A stretch of DNA of 64,000 bases from Clostridium sp. AWRP. GTDB taxonomy: Bacteria > Bacillota > Clostridia > Clostridiales > Clostridiaceae. Shown here one piece after another: positions 1 to 9,343 of the stretch (its first letter is position 1; every line of letters begins with the position of its first letter). The stretch is from assembly GCF_004006395.2 (NCBI RefSeq), contig NZ_CP029758.2, positions 1,798,001 to 1,862,000 of the forward strand, given 5' to 3'. A program made the translations under genes and the position numbers. The notes beneath the pieces are model-generated. The model made no database searches. It was not told the DNA's origin and saw only the letters and a program-made list of their open reading frames with translations.

Positions 1-1955
1 AAATGGCAGTAAATTCAATATTACTCTCAAAAACTTTCGATAATGGAATTATTTGTGCTTCGGAGCAGTCAGTAGTAATAGTAGATTCCGTATACGATAA
101 AGTCAAGAAAGAATTTGCGGATAGAGGAGCGTATATATTAAGTAAGGATGAAACAGATAAGGTTGGAAAAACAATTATAATTAATGGAGCCTTAAATGCT
201 GGAATTGTAGGGCAAAGTGCTTTTAAGATAGCACAAATGGCAGGAGTAAAAGTTCCAGAAGATGCTAAAGTACTTATAGGAGAAGTAGAATCAGTAGAAC
301 TTGAAGAACCATTCTCACATGAAAAGTTGTCTCCAGTTTTAGCTATGTATAAAGCAAAGAATTTTGACGAAGCTCTTTTAAAAGCTGGAAGACTAGTTGA
401 ATTAGGAGGAATTGGTCATACATCTGTATTATATGTAAATGCAATGACGGAAAAAGTAAAAGTAGAAAAGTTCAGGGAAACTATGAAGACTGGTAGAACA
501 TTGATAAATATGCCTTCAGCACAAGGCGCTATAGGAGACATATATAACTTTAAACTAGCTCCTTCTTTGACATTAGGCTGTGGTTCCTGGGGAGGAAACT
601 CTGTATCAGAAAACGTTGGACCTAAACATTTGTTAAACATAAAAAGTGTTGCTGAGAGGAGAGAAAATATGCTTTGGTTTAGAGTACCTGAAAAGGTTTA
701 TTTCAAATATGGTAGTCTTGGAGTTGCATTAAAAGAATTGAGAACTTTGGAGAAGAAAAAGGCATTTATAGTAACGGATAAAGTTCTTTATCAATTAGGT
801 TATGTAGATAAAATTACAAAAAATCTTGATGAATTAAGAATTTCCTATAAAATATTTACAGATGTAGAACCAGATCCAACCCTTGCTACAGCTAAAAAAG
901 GTGCAGCAGAGCTGCTTTCTTATGAACCGGATACAATTATATCAGTTGGTGGTGGTTCGGCAATGGATGCGGCCAAGATCATGTGGGTAATGTATGAACA
1001 TCCAGAAGTAAGATTTGAAGATTTAGCTATGAGATTTATGGATATAAGAAAGAGAGTATATGTTTTCCCTAAGATGGGTCAGAAAGCAATGATGATTTCA
1101 GTAGCAACATCCGCAGGGACAGGGTCGGAAGTTACGCCATTTGCAGTAATTACCGATGAAAGAACAGGAGCTAAATATCCACTGGCTGATTATGAATTGA
1201 CTCCAAACATGGCTATAGTTGATGCAGAACTCATGATGGGAATGCCAAAGGGACTAACAGCAGCTTCAGGCATAGATGCATTGACTCATGCATTGGAGGC
1301 TTATGTGTCAGTAATGGCTTCAGAATATACCAACGGATTGGCTCTTGAAGCAACAAGATTAGTATTTAAATATTTGCCAATAGCTTATACAGAAGGTACG
1401 ACTAATGTAAAGGCAAGAGAAAAAATGGCTCATGCTTCATGTATTGCAGGTATGGCCTTTGCCAATGCATTTTTAGGGGTATGCCACTCCATGGCACATA
1501 AATTGGGAGCACAGCACCACATACCACATGGAATTGCAAATGCACTTATGATAGATGAAGTTATAAAATTCAATGCTGTAGAGGCTCCAAGGAAACAAGC
1601 GGCATTTCCACAATATAAATATCCAAATGTTAAAAGAAGATATGCTAGAATAGCTGATTACCTAAATTTGGGCGGAAAAACAGATGATGAAAAAGTACAA
1701 TTGCTAATAGATGCTATAGACGACTTGAAAACCAAGTTAAATATTCCAAAGACTATTAAAGAAGCAGGAGTTTCAGAAGATAAATTCTATGCTACTTTAG
1801 ATACAATGTCAGAACTGGCTTTTGATGATCAATGTACAGGAGCTAATCCAAGATATCCACTAATAGGAGAAATAAAACAAATGTATATAAATGCATTTGA
1901 TACACCAAAGGCAACTAAGGCAACTGTTGAAAGGAAAACAAAGAAGAAAAAATAA
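1..1955 (+). CDS. adhE: Bifunctional aldehyde/alcohol dehydrogenase AdhE, 5'-truncated by window
   Basis: The reading frame is open from the window edge, so about the first 230 residues are missing; AdhE is usually ~870 aa and ~650 are visible. The visible part opens in the CoA-acylating aldehyde dehydrogenase domain with the catalytic-cysteine motif FDNGIICASEQ (Cys about residue 18 here). It continues into an iron-dependent alcohol dehydrogenase domain with the NAD-binding GGGSAMDAAK motif and the metal-ligand segments GIDALTHALEAY and HSMAHKLGAQHHIPHG. The family converts acetyl-CoA (or butyryl-CoA) to aldehyde and then alcohol with NADH, and usually assembles into spirosomes. The tail is a lysine-rich TKKKK. 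A terminator follows directly. The family assignment is secure; substrate chain length cannot be read from sequence. Confidence 0.97.
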   Translation, partial: MAVNSILLSKTFDNGIICASEQSVVIVDSVYDKVKKEFADRGAYILSKDETDKVGKTIIINGALNAGIVGQSAFKIAQMAGVKVPEDAKVLIGEVESVELEEPFSHEKLSPVLAMYKAKNFDEALLKAGRLVELGGIGHTSVLYVNAMTEKVKVEKFRETMKTGRTLINMPSAQGAIGDIYNFKLAPSLTLGCGSWGGNSVSENVGPKHLLNIKSVAERRENMLWFRVPEKVYFKYGSLGVALKELRTLEKKKAFIVTDKVLYQLGYVDKITKNLDELRISYKIFTDVEPDPTLATAKKGAAELLSYEPDTIISVGGGSAMDAAKIMWVMYEHPEVRFEDLAMRFMDIRKRVYVFPKMGQKAMMISVATSAGTGSEVTPFAVITDERTGAKYPLADYELTPNMAIVDAELMMGMPKGLTAASGIDALTHALEAYVSVMASEYTNGLALEATRLVFKYLPIAYTEGTTNVKAREKMAHASCIAGMAFANAFLGVCHSMAHKLGAQHHIPHGIANALMIDEVIKFNAVEAPRKQAAFPQYKYPNVKRRYARIADYLNLGGKTDDEKVQLLIDAIDDLKTKLNIPKTIKEAGVSEDKFYATLDTMSELAFDDQCTGANPRYPLIGEIKQMYINAFDTPKATKATVERKTKKKK

Positions 1956-1984
1956 ATATATAATAAATTGAATATAGTAAAGTA

Positions 1985-2018
1985 AAAAGGACATATTTAT
2001 AATATGTTCTTTTTATTT
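1985..2018 (+). terminator. Rho-independent terminator of adhE
   Basis: AAGGACATAT and ATATGTTCTT form a stem (one G-U pair) around a short loop, followed by a T-rich run. It lies about 30 bp after the adhE stop and just before the next gene's ribosome site. Confidence 0.8.
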
Positions 2019-2041
2019 TGCTATTGTTTAGGTGGTTAATT

Positions 2042-4255
2042 ATGAATATGGAAGTGCTAAAAACAGAGTTTAAGTATTTAAGAGATAAAATAATTGAAAA
2101 GCAATATGAGCACCTTGATCCTATGCAGAGAAAAGCAGTTTTAAATGGTGAAAATAACTGCATTGTCATTGCTTGTCCTGGAGCAGGAAAGACTCAGACT
2201 ATTATTAATAGAGTGGACTACTTGTGTAGATTCGGCCCTATATACAATACAGATTATGTACCTAATTTTCTAAAGGCTAATGATTTACAGATAATGAATA
2301 AATCTTTAAATGATGATTCTTTTAAAGATGTGAGCACAGTAGATAGAATTGAGCATTTGTTAAATGGCAATAAAATAAATCCACAGAACATAGTTGTCAT
2401 AACTTTTACAAGAGCAGCTGCTCTCAATATGAAAAACAGATACATATCCATAGGAAATAAAGAAAAATCACCTTTTTTTGGAACGTTTCATTCTCTATTT
2501 TATAACATATTGAAAAAATACAATAAAGAAATAAATATTATAGATCCCTATAAGGCACACGAGATAGTTAAAAATGCACTTATGAATTATTTGGACTTTA
2601 TAGGAGAAGAGAAAGTAAAGGAAGTTTTAAATGACATATCTCTTTTAAAAAATAGTGAGACTGACATAGATTTATTTAAAAGTAAAATTGATAAAAGTGC
2701 ATTTTTAAAATGTTTTAATGAATATGAAAATTACAAAGCTAGGAATAAGCTTATGGACTTTGATGATTTACAATTAAAGGTTAAAGATATGTTTCTAAAT
2801 CAAAAATCTATTCTAGACAGTTATCAGAATTTGTTCAAGTATATTTTAGTTGATGAATTTCAGGACTCAGATAATCTCCAAATAGAACTTTTACAACTAA
2901 TAGGAGGTAAGGGGTTTATATTTGCAGTAGGAGATGAAGATCAGTGCATATATTCTTTTAGGGGGTCTAAGCCAGAGTGCATGGTGAATTTTGATAACTA
3001 TTTTAAAGATGGAAGAAAAATTTATTTAAAAATAAATTACAGGAGTGTTAAAAATGTAGTTGAATTGTCCAAAAAGATTATATGTAATAACAAAAATAGG
3101 AATGTAAAACTTATTGAAAATAACAGAAAAAATAATGGAAATATATACTTCAAGGTATTTGAAAGAGAAAAAGAACAGGCCGTTTTTGTATCAAATTCAA
3201 TCAAAGAAATTATAAGCAAAGGAAAATACAAATATAGTCACATAGCTGTGTCTTATAGAACTAACCTGGAATCAAGAAGTATAATAGACGCTTTTTTAAA
3301 ATACAATGTAAAGTTTAAACTTTTGGATGGTCAGTATAATTTTTATGAACATTTTATATGTAAGGATTTAATAGCATATCTTAAATTGGCTGTAAATATG
3401 TGCGATAAGAATAGTTTTATGAGAATAATAAATAGGCCTTTTAGATATATTGGAAAAGTAAATATAAAAAAAGTTATAGATAATAGAATAAAGGAAAATT
3501 GCTTTGATATTTTAAGGCAAGTAGGTGATTTACCTATTTTTCAGCTTAAAAATATAACTGTGCTTGAAAGAAATATTAAAAAATTAAACAGGATGAAGAA
3601 ACAGGACAGAATAAATTATATATTGGACAAATTAGATTATATGGACTATTTAAAAAATTACTGCATGAAATTAAATAGGGACATGGATGAACTTCAAGAT
3701 ATTATAGGAGAGTTTAAGGAAGCCTGCGGGGAATTTGATAGTATAGAATCATTTTTAGATAATATTGAAAATGTGGCACAGACTTTAGAAAAAGGTGAGA
3801 AGGAAGATAATGCAGTTACTTTGAGCACTATTCACGGCGTGAAAGGTATGGAGTTTGAGAATGTGTTCATAATAAACTGCAGTGAAGGATTAATTCCCCA
3901 TGCAAATAGCATACAAAATAACCTAGAAGAAGAAAGGCGGCTTTTTTATGTAGGAGTTACAAGAGCCATAGATAATTTGACTTTATGTTATTCAAGTACT
4001 ATTAGGAAAAAGGCAGTAGATGTATCCAGGTTTATAGAGGAATGTGACTTGTTAAATTCGGGAGAACTTATGAAAAATTGCGGCTTAGAGACAGGAGATT
4101 ATGTAGTTCACAAAGTATTTGGAAGTGGAAAAATAATAGATAAGGAAGATAATTGCTTAAAAGTATTGTTTTCAGATAATAGAGAGATAGGATTTGATTT
4201 ATCTGTTCTTTATAATGGACAGTTGATGAAGGATGCTGCTAGAAAATGTTTGTGA
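2042..4255 (+). CDS. UvrD/PcrA-like superfamily 1 DNA helicase
   Basis: A 737-residue SF1A 3'-5' DNA helicase. Motifs in order: Walker A ACPGAGKTQT, motif Ia VITFTRAAA, Walker B ILVDEFQDSD, motif III GDEDQCIYSFRG, motif IV INYRS, motif V TIHGVKGMEFENVF and motif VI EEERRLFYVGVTRA. The C-terminus carries a small Tudor-like segment (GDYVVHKVFGSGKI), as in PcrA/UvrD proteins that bind RNA polymerase. The ATG at 2042 is chosen because AGGTGG sits 6 nt upstream; an upstream in-frame TTG lies inside the adhE terminator. The protein acts in DNA repair or conflict resolution. The last ~420 bp reappear as a broken copy at 6619-7041. It is a stand-alone UvrD paralogue, so I give no symbol. Confidence 0.93.
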   Translation: MNMEVLKTEFKYLRDKIIEKQYEHLDPMQRKAVLNGENNCIVIACPGAGKTQTIINRVDYLCRFGPIYNTDYVPNFLKANDLQIMNKSLNDDSFKDVSTVDRIEHLLNGNKINPQNIVVITFTRAAALNMKNRYISIGNKEKSPFFGTFHSLFYNILKKYNKEINIIDPYKAHEIVKNALMNYLDFIGEEKVKEVLNDISLLKNSETDIDLFKSKIDKSAFLKCFNEYENYKARNKLMDFDDLQLKVKDMFLNQKSILDSYQNLFKYILVDEFQDSDNLQIELLQLIGGKGFIFAVGDEDQCIYSFRGSKPECMVNFDNYFKDGRKIYLKINYRSVKNVVELSKKIICNNKNRNVKLIENNRKNNGNIYFKVFEREKEQAVFVSNSIKEIISKGKYKYSHIAVSYRTNLESRSIIDAFLKYNVKFKLLDGQYNFYEHFICKDLIAYLKLAVNMCDKNSFMRIINRPFRYIGKVNIKKVIDNRIKENCFDILRQVGDLPIFQLKNITVLERNIKKLNRMKKQDRINYILDKLDYMDYLKNYCMKLNRDMDELQDIIGEFKEACGEFDSIESFLDNIENVAQTLEKGEKEDNAVTLSTIHGVKGMEFENVFIINCSEGLIPHANSIQNNLEEERRLFYVGVTRAIDNLTLCYSSTIRKKAVDVSRFIEECDLLNSGELMKNCGLETGDYVVHKVFGSGKIIDKEDNCLKVLFSDNREIGFDLSVLYNGQLMKDAARKCL

Positions 4256-4578
4256 TCAAAGGTAAATGTAGATGATAGCATAACTACTTTTACAAAACAT
4301 AAATTAGAAGAACATATTTAGATAAATTAGGCGTTTGCAAAACGTCGTAACACGCGTAAATGCGGTGTATTTTTTGTTGCAAAATAAAATAACTCCTCAC
4401 TGATTTATGGTAAAATTGGATTGCAAATAAACAAAGTCACCATATAACTCAGAAAGGAGTTATATATTGAGAACGTACCTAGATTTGGTTATTTACCATG
4501 TCTATTTTAGAGGTATCATATCACTGGTTAGGTTTTTCTTCTTTTCTTTTGTTTTTAGTGTTGAAATATTTTCAATAT
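4256..4578. other. Intergenic, convergent genes; weak hairpins only
   Basis: 323 bp between convergent genes. 4350-4375 can form ACACGC/GCGGTGT with one bulge followed by six Ts, a weak terminator for the helicase gene. ATAACTC/GAGTTAT (about 4445-4465) is another small hairpin. The first ~15 bp after the helicase stop are shared with the duplicated copy near 7042. No gene is supported. Confidence 0.45.
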
Positions 4579-5463
4579 TTATTCAGATAGAGTAACATGT
4601 TTTTCAAAAATTAAGTTATCTTGTAACTTTCCTTTTACTATATAGAATCCATTTTCTAAATTTGAAAAAATATAGATTCCGTTATTATTGGTTATTTGAA
4701 TCTGAACTACCTTCTCATTTCCTTGTTTATCAAGAAGGTATAAAAATACTGTTATATTTGAAATTGGTTTTTTATCAATTGTAACTGTTCCGCTAATTGT
4801 ACTATTATTATAATTTGAATCTCTGATTAAATCTAAATTTAACATAACGCGATCATATTTTTTAATTGTTAATTGTACAGGATCTGATACTAAATAGCCT
4901 TGTTTTTCAACTGTCAACTTATAATTATTAGGAACAATATTATATATTAGATACTGTCCTGTTGAATTTGACGTAGTTTTATAAATCGTATTGTTGCAAT
5001 CATTCAAATAAGCTAAATAAACGGTTGCATTTTCAATAGGTTTTCTGCTTACTGCCTCAAGTATTTTACCATAGACAATACCTTTTATAAATGTCGAACT
5101 TTTCTTCAGTGTGAATGATAGCTTAGTAATCAAATTTTCTGTTATGCGGATTTCTTTAGTTATTGATGTGGTGTAACCAATTGCTGTGGCAATAACTTTA
5201 TATATTCCAGGACTTAATATATTTTTAAAGATATAAATTCCATTTTTATCAGTTTCAGTGTGAAAAAGAGGTTTAAAGTTGTTATCAAACACCTTAACTG
5301 TTGCATTCTGTATTGGTGAATTTTCATAAAGAACTTTCCCTGTTAAGAGCGTATTGTAACAGGGGGAAACCTTATTTAATTCTAGGTTAACAGTAGCCTC
5401 TTCATGCACCGTTATTTCAAATGGATCGCTTGCTTTGAGAGTATAAATATCACTGATAAACAT
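4579..5463 (-). CDS. Carboxypeptidase-regulatory-like (Cna-B/transthyretin-type) repeat protein
   Basis: 294 aa made of three or four beta-sandwich repeats of ~85 residues. Each has the pattern G-K-V then P-I-x-N-A-T-V then NGIYIF then PGIYKV-A, typical of CarboxypepD_reg/peptidase-associated beta domains. There is no signal peptide, membrane segment or sorting motif. The N-terminus (FISDIYTLKASDPFEITV) matches the N-terminus of the upstream gene, so the two are tandem paralogues. The gap to the upstream stop is only 3 bp, suggesting translational coupling. The role is unknown; such repeats usually act as adhesive or spacer modules on extracellular proteins, so the missing export signal is odd. 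Confidence 0.8.
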   Translation of the reverse strand: MFISDIYTLKASDPFEITVHEEATVNLELNKVSPCYNTLLTGKVLYENSPIQNATVKVFDNNFKPLFHTETDKNGIYIFKNILSPGIYKVIATAIGYTTSITKEIRITENLITKLSFTLKKSSTFIKGIVYGKILEAVSRKPIENATVYLAYLNDCNNTIYKTTSNSTGQYLIYNIVPNNYKLTVEKQGYLVSDPVQLTIKKYDRVMLNLDLIRDSNYNNSTISGTVTIDKKPISNITVFLYLLDKQGNEKVVQIQITNNNGIYIFSNLENGFYIVKGKLQDNLIFEKHVTLSE

Positions 5464-5466
5464 TTA

Positions 5467-6327
5467 TTATGATACTTCTTCCTGCTTAGTAGATTTTACT
5501 AAATAGTTGCCTGGATTTATATTCGTAAACAAATACCTACCTGTAATAGTGGATCTTGTAGTAGCAATAATGGTTTCAACTCCGCCTACTATAGAATATA
5601 AAGCTATTCCTGCATTTGCAATTGGAAGACCTGTAGAAATGTCTTTTATAAACCCACTAACGGTGCCTGTATTTGCTTCGGCATCTGGCACTAATGATAC
5701 GTCACTATTGATTAGTTCTTTTGTGCCAACGTTAATTGTGGCTGTTTGAGTTGGAAAGAAACCTAATTTTGATACTAGCAAATGATAGTCACCAGTAGGA
5801 ATAAGACCTAGTATATATTGCCCATTATCATTGGTTGTACCTGTTGATATGAGTGTAGGCTCTGGTAGGGTCTCACTATATAAAAGTACATTTGCATTTT
5901 GAATTGGTACTTCTCCATTGACAGTTCTTATGATACCATATATTACACTTAGATTTGCATCAGGATCTGCTGTTAATGCTATATTTGCAGTAGTGGTTTT
6001 ATTATTTTGAATAGTTATTGGAATTGTATTTGGTAATAGATATCCAGGTGCAATTGCTGTTACCTTATAAGATCCAATTGGAAGATTAGCAATAGTATAC
6101 TGACCATTGCTACCTGTATTTGTGTGCTCAATAGGATTATCATTTATATCAAATACTTTAACTGTGGCATTAGCTATAGGAACTCCATCAGATGTTACTG
6201 TTCCTTTTAGAATACCACTGCTTGCAGTAGGACTTTCGGTTAAATCAAGATTTTCTGATATTTCTTCTCTTCCTGTAATAGCAAACTGAGGACTGCGTCC
6301 AATTACATATAAATCTTTGAATGCCAT
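5467..6327 (-). CDS. Carboxypeptidase-regulatory-like repeat protein, first of tandem pair
   Basis: 286 aa with three repeats of the form GTVTSDGVPIANATVKVFD...NGQYTI-NLPIGSYKVTA, the transthyretin-like CarboxypepD_reg fold. Start chosen from AGGAAGG 8 nt upstream of ATG on the minus strand. As in the downstream paralogue there is no signal peptide, and the first ~30 residues are a conserved leader (FKDLYVIGRSPQFAITG) shared between the two. These genes lie between the intact and the partial copies of the helicase 3' end, so the pair may have arrived with that rearrangement. The biochemical role is unknown. Confidence 0.8.
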   Translation of the reverse strand: MAFKDLYVIGRSPQFAITGREEISENLDLTESPTASSGILKGTVTSDGVPIANATVKVFDINDNPIEHTNTGSNGQYTIANLPIGSYKVTAIAPGYLLPNTIPITIQNNKTTTANIALTADPDANLSVIYGIIRTVNGEVPIQNANVLLYSETLPEPTLISTGTTNDNGQYILGLIPTGDYHLLVSKLGFFPTQTATINVGTKELINSDVSLVPDAEANTGTVSGFIKDISTGLPIANAGIALYSIVGGVETIIATTRSTITGRYLFTNINPGNYLVKSTKQEEVS

Positions 6328-6437
6328 AATTAATACCTTCCTTTGTTACTTATTTTTAATTTATGAGTATAATCAATATATAATACGCAAACAAACAGAT
6401 TATGGTGAATTTTTTTACAGTTTTATAAGTATAAATA

Positions 6438-6602
6438 GTGCAAAAGCATTTACTAGAATTCGCGGATATGTATCCACAGTTGGAAAAAATAGATAGAGTT
6501 ATAATTGAGCATAAACTTGATGAATCTGAAGCGGTTTGCGATAAATATGGAATTAATTTAAATAATAAGGTTGGAACCACTCAAAACAGTAATCTCATAT
6601 GA
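6438..6602 (+). CDS. Possible small protein or gene fragment, 54 aa
   Basis: A GTG-started frame encodes a charged, helical peptide (QKHLLEFADMYPQLEKIDRV...) with coding-like composition, ending just before the duplicated helicase segment. No convincing ribosome site precedes the GTG, so it may be the remnant of a longer gene cut by the rearrangement that placed the helicase fragment here. I do not recognise the family. Confidence 0.3.
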   Translation: MQKHLLEFADMYPQLEKIDRVIIEHKLDESEAVCDKYGINLNNKVGTTQNSNLI

Positions 6603-6618
6603 AAGTTTACTAAAACCT

Positions 6619-7041
6619 CGTGGCGTGAAAGGTATGGAGTTTGAGAATGTGTTCATAATAAACTGCAGTGAAGGATTAATTCCCCATGCAAATAGCATAC
6701 AAAATAACCTGGAAGAAGAAAGACGACTTTTTTATGTAGGGGTTACAAGAGCCATAGATAATTTGACTTTGTGTTATTCAAGTACTATTATGAAAAAAGC
6801 AGTAGATGTATCCAGATTTATAAATGAATGTGATTTGTTAAATTCGGAGGAACTTATGAAAGATTGCGGCTTAGAGACAGGAGATTATGTAGTTCACAAA
6901 GTATTTGGAAGTGGAAAAATAATAGATAAGGGAGATAATTGTTTAAAAGTATTATTTTCAGATAATAGAGAGATAGGATTTGATTTATCTGTTCTTTATA
7001 ATGGACAGTTGATGAAGGATGCTGCTAGAAAATGTTTGTAA
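6619..7041 (+). pseudogene. Duplicated 3' fragment of the UvrD-like helicase gene
   Basis: About 140 codons nearly identical to the end of the helicase at 2042-4255, beginning at motif V (RGVKGMEFENV) and running through motif VI and the Tudor-like tail to the same stop. The ATPase core is absent, so it cannot be a helicase. Scattered differences (for example RKKA to MKKA, IEEC to INEC, KNCG to KDCG) are mostly conservative, showing an older duplication. Homology continues ~10 bp past the stop. Confidence 0.9.
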
Positions 7042-7202
7042 CGAAAGGTAAATGTATCCTAATTCATAAGTGAGTTTCCATTAATTTGATATATGACCAG
7101 TAATAAATACTGGATGAAATAGTTTAAATATTATATATTTGTTATGTAAGAAATATACATCAGATATATGCTGTTTTAATAACAGCAACCCATTTAATCA
7201 TT

Positions 7203-7238
7203 TGAGGTCAGTATGAAGATACTGACCTCATTTTACTT
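7203..7238 (+). terminator. Rho-independent terminator
   Basis: Perfect 11-bp stem TGAGGTCAGTA / TACTGACCTCA with loop TGAAGA, followed by TTTTACTT. It lies ~160 bp after the helicase fragment and is probably the native terminator of the rearranged unit. Confidence 0.85.
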
Positions 7239-7345
7239 CTAAAATAAAAAAATAAATTCAAGCTATTATAAATCAACAGATGAGTTGGGTAATCCAATTA
7301 CCCTTGATGAATTGGTGTGAAAAATATGATATAATTAACCAAATA

Positions 7346-9301
7346 GTGCGAGCTGCGAAGCAGCATGCGAGTGCGTGATGTTTCCTCTTGCCAACGGAAG
7401 TGATTCGGTTGGCATTAGTAAGTTATTAACATATAGTAGGAAAATCCTATCAGGTAATGCCTAACCAGTAGCCTGTACCGAGTCCTTGGAGTCGAATCGG
7501 TAACGTTAGATTTAAGCGTAGGACAGGGAGAAAACGAGCCAAAACGAAAGTGAAGCTATTGAGCCGCGAAATTATTATCTAAATGAAGAGGTCGATACAA
7601 TTATTTGTGTAGCAGACAACATTATACAAATCAATATGGTAAGATTTATATAACTCTTCCGGGGTCTGAGTGCTTGGCGAGTTTGATGATAAGTATGTTA
7701 TTAGAACAGCTGAGATCCTATAATGTCTGAGAAATTAGTATGCAAAATCAAGTAAGGGAACGAGCAAGATGAGCAAAAGCATTATAGGAAGTCCGACTAA
7801 CTCATAGTACTGTAGAAATCTGTGAAAGCAGGCGGAGGGAAGGGGTTAGCACAACATAGCTTCAAGTGAGCTTCAAATTATGCAGACAGGAGAGCTGAAG
7901 AACATGATTAATGAGCTACTTGGAATACAATATAATATAGAAAAAGCTAGATTAGATGGAAAGGTTCAAAACCTTGCATATTATATCAATGAAAGTGCTA
8001 TTATAGCTAGCCATAAAGAAATGGATAGAAAGAAAGCAAAAGGCATTGATGGAGTATCAAAAGATGATTATTCTGTAAATCTAAAAGCTAATGTGGAACG
8101 TTTGTTAAAGCAAATGAGAAATGGGAGCTATCAGCCAGAACCTATAAGAAGAACGTATATTCCAAAAGACGGAAGCAAGAAGATGAGACCTCTAGGAATA
8201 TCTTGCTATGAAGATAAGCTAGTAGAAAACGTAATAGCAAAGATATTAATAGAAGTATATGAACCTAAATTCTTTAATGAATCCTATGGATTTAGACCAA
8301 ATAGAAACTGCCATCAAGCAATTAGAGAAATCATAGAGGATGTTCAATATCATAAGGTGAGTTACATTGTTGAAGCTGATATAAAAGGATTCTTTAATAA
8401 TGTTGATCATGAATGGTTAATAAAGTTCCTGGAACATGATATTGCAGATAAGAAATTTATAGAGATAATTAAGAAATTCTTAAAAGCTGGAATAATGGAA
8501 AATGGTAAATACCTAGACAGTGAACGAGGAACACCGCAAGGTAATGGAGCATCTCCAGTTCTTGCAAATATATATTTACATTATGTACTGGACTATTGGT
8601 TTGCTGTCAAAATCAAAAGGAAATGCAAAGGCGAAGCCTATTTGATAAGATATTGTGATGATTTTGTATGTTGCTTTCAAAATAAATGGGAGGCAGATGG
8701 GTTTTATCAAAAGCTAATAGAAAGATTCGATAAATTTGGATTAGAATTTGCTTTAGAGAAAACTAAGATACTAGAGTTTGGTAGATTTGCAAAGAAAAAT
8801 AGAGCAAATCGAGGATTAAGAAAGCCAGAAACCTTTGACTTTCTTGGATTTACATTCTATTGTAGTGAAGATGGTAAGAAAGGATTCTTTCGATGTAAGG
8901 TTAAGACTAGTAAGAAGAAATTCAGAAGTAAAGTTAAGACTATGAAAGAATGGATTAAGAAGAATAGGATAATGCCAGTAGGTGAATTGATTAAGAAAAT
9001 TAATCAGAAACTAAGAGGACACTATCAGTATTATGGGGTCACTGATAATACAAGAAGTGTGAAGTGCTATCAAAATGTTGTAAAATGGTTGCTCTTTAAA
9101 TGGTTAAATAGAAGAAGCCAAAGGAAGAGCTATACAATAGAAACATTTTACAATGGTTTATTGAGAACTTTTCCGTTATTAGAACCGAAAATAAGCGTAA
9201 GTTTATTCTATAGATGATTAATATGATGTGAAAAGCCGTATGCCTTAATAGGGCACGTACGGTTTTGCAGAGGAACATGGGCGGTGACGCCTATGTTTAC
9301 T
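7346..9301 (+). mobile_element. Group II intron with encoded maturase
   Basis: The 5' end matches the group II boundary GTGCG (7346). About 530 bp of structured domain I-III RNA precede an ORF for a reverse transcriptase/maturase. Domain V is clear at 9230-9266: the AGC-containing strand AAAAGCCGTATGCC pairs with GGGCACGTACGGTTTT. Domain VI follows as AACATGGGCG-GTGA-CGCCTATGTT, so the 3' splice site is near 9300 (exact base uncertain). The intron sits between a promoter-like TATGATATAAT stretch and the ribosome site of the SdpI-like gene, so splicing would restore that gene's leader. All parts needed for splicing appear present. Confidence 0.9.
7880..9217 (+). CDS. ltrA: Group II intron reverse transcriptase/maturase
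   Basis: 445 aa. Reverse transcriptase blocks in order: PKDGSKKMRPLGI, GFRPNRNCHQAI, VEADIKGFFNNVDHEWL (catalytic Asp), RGTPQGNGASPVLANIYLHY, the YCDD active site (IRYCDDFVCCF), LEKTKILEFG and FDFLGFTFY. A maturase (X) domain follows. There is no obvious C-terminal HNH endonuclease, so mobility would rely on nicked or replicating DNA, as in other endonuclease-less introns. It acts as a ribonucleoprotein with its own intron RNA, aiding splicing and retrohoming. ATG 7880 has a weak ribosome site; ATG 7904 has AGGAG about 10 nt upstream and is a good alternative. No frameshift or internal stop. Confidence 0.95.
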   Translation: MQTGELKNMINELLGIQYNIEKARLDGKVQNLAYYINESAIIASHKEMDRKKAKGIDGVSKDDYSVNLKANVERLLKQMRNGSYQPEPIRRTYIPKDGSKKMRPLGISCYEDKLVENVIAKILIEVYEPKFFNESYGFRPNRNCHQAIREIIEDVQYHKVSYIVEADIKGFFNNVDHEWLIKFLEHDIADKKFIEIIKKFLKAGIMENGKYLDSERGTPQGNGASPVLANIYLHYVLDYWFAVKIKRKCKGEAYLIRYCDDFVCCFQNKWEADGFYQKLIERFDKFGLEFALEKTKILEFGRFAKKNRANRGLRKPETFDFLGFTFYCSEDGKKGFFRCKVKTSKKKFRSKVKTMKEWIKKNRIMPVGELIKKINQKLRGHYQYYGVTDNTRSVKCYQNVVKWLLFKWLNRRSQRKSYTIETFYNGLLRTFPLLEPKISVSLFYR

Positions 9302-9343
9302 TAAGAAGTAAGAATATTTATAATAATAAAGAGGTGTTTTATT

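Noticed and set aside
6571..7041. Treating the helicase fragment as an expressed 156-aa gene
   Set aside because: The TTG start has no properly spaced ribosome site and the product would lack the Walker A/B core; a pseudogene fragment explains it.
7346..7879. Class C group II intron placed right after a terminator
   Set aside because: The terminator at 7203-7238 is over 100 bp upstream of the 5' splice site, too far for the usual class C insertion pattern; the class is left open.
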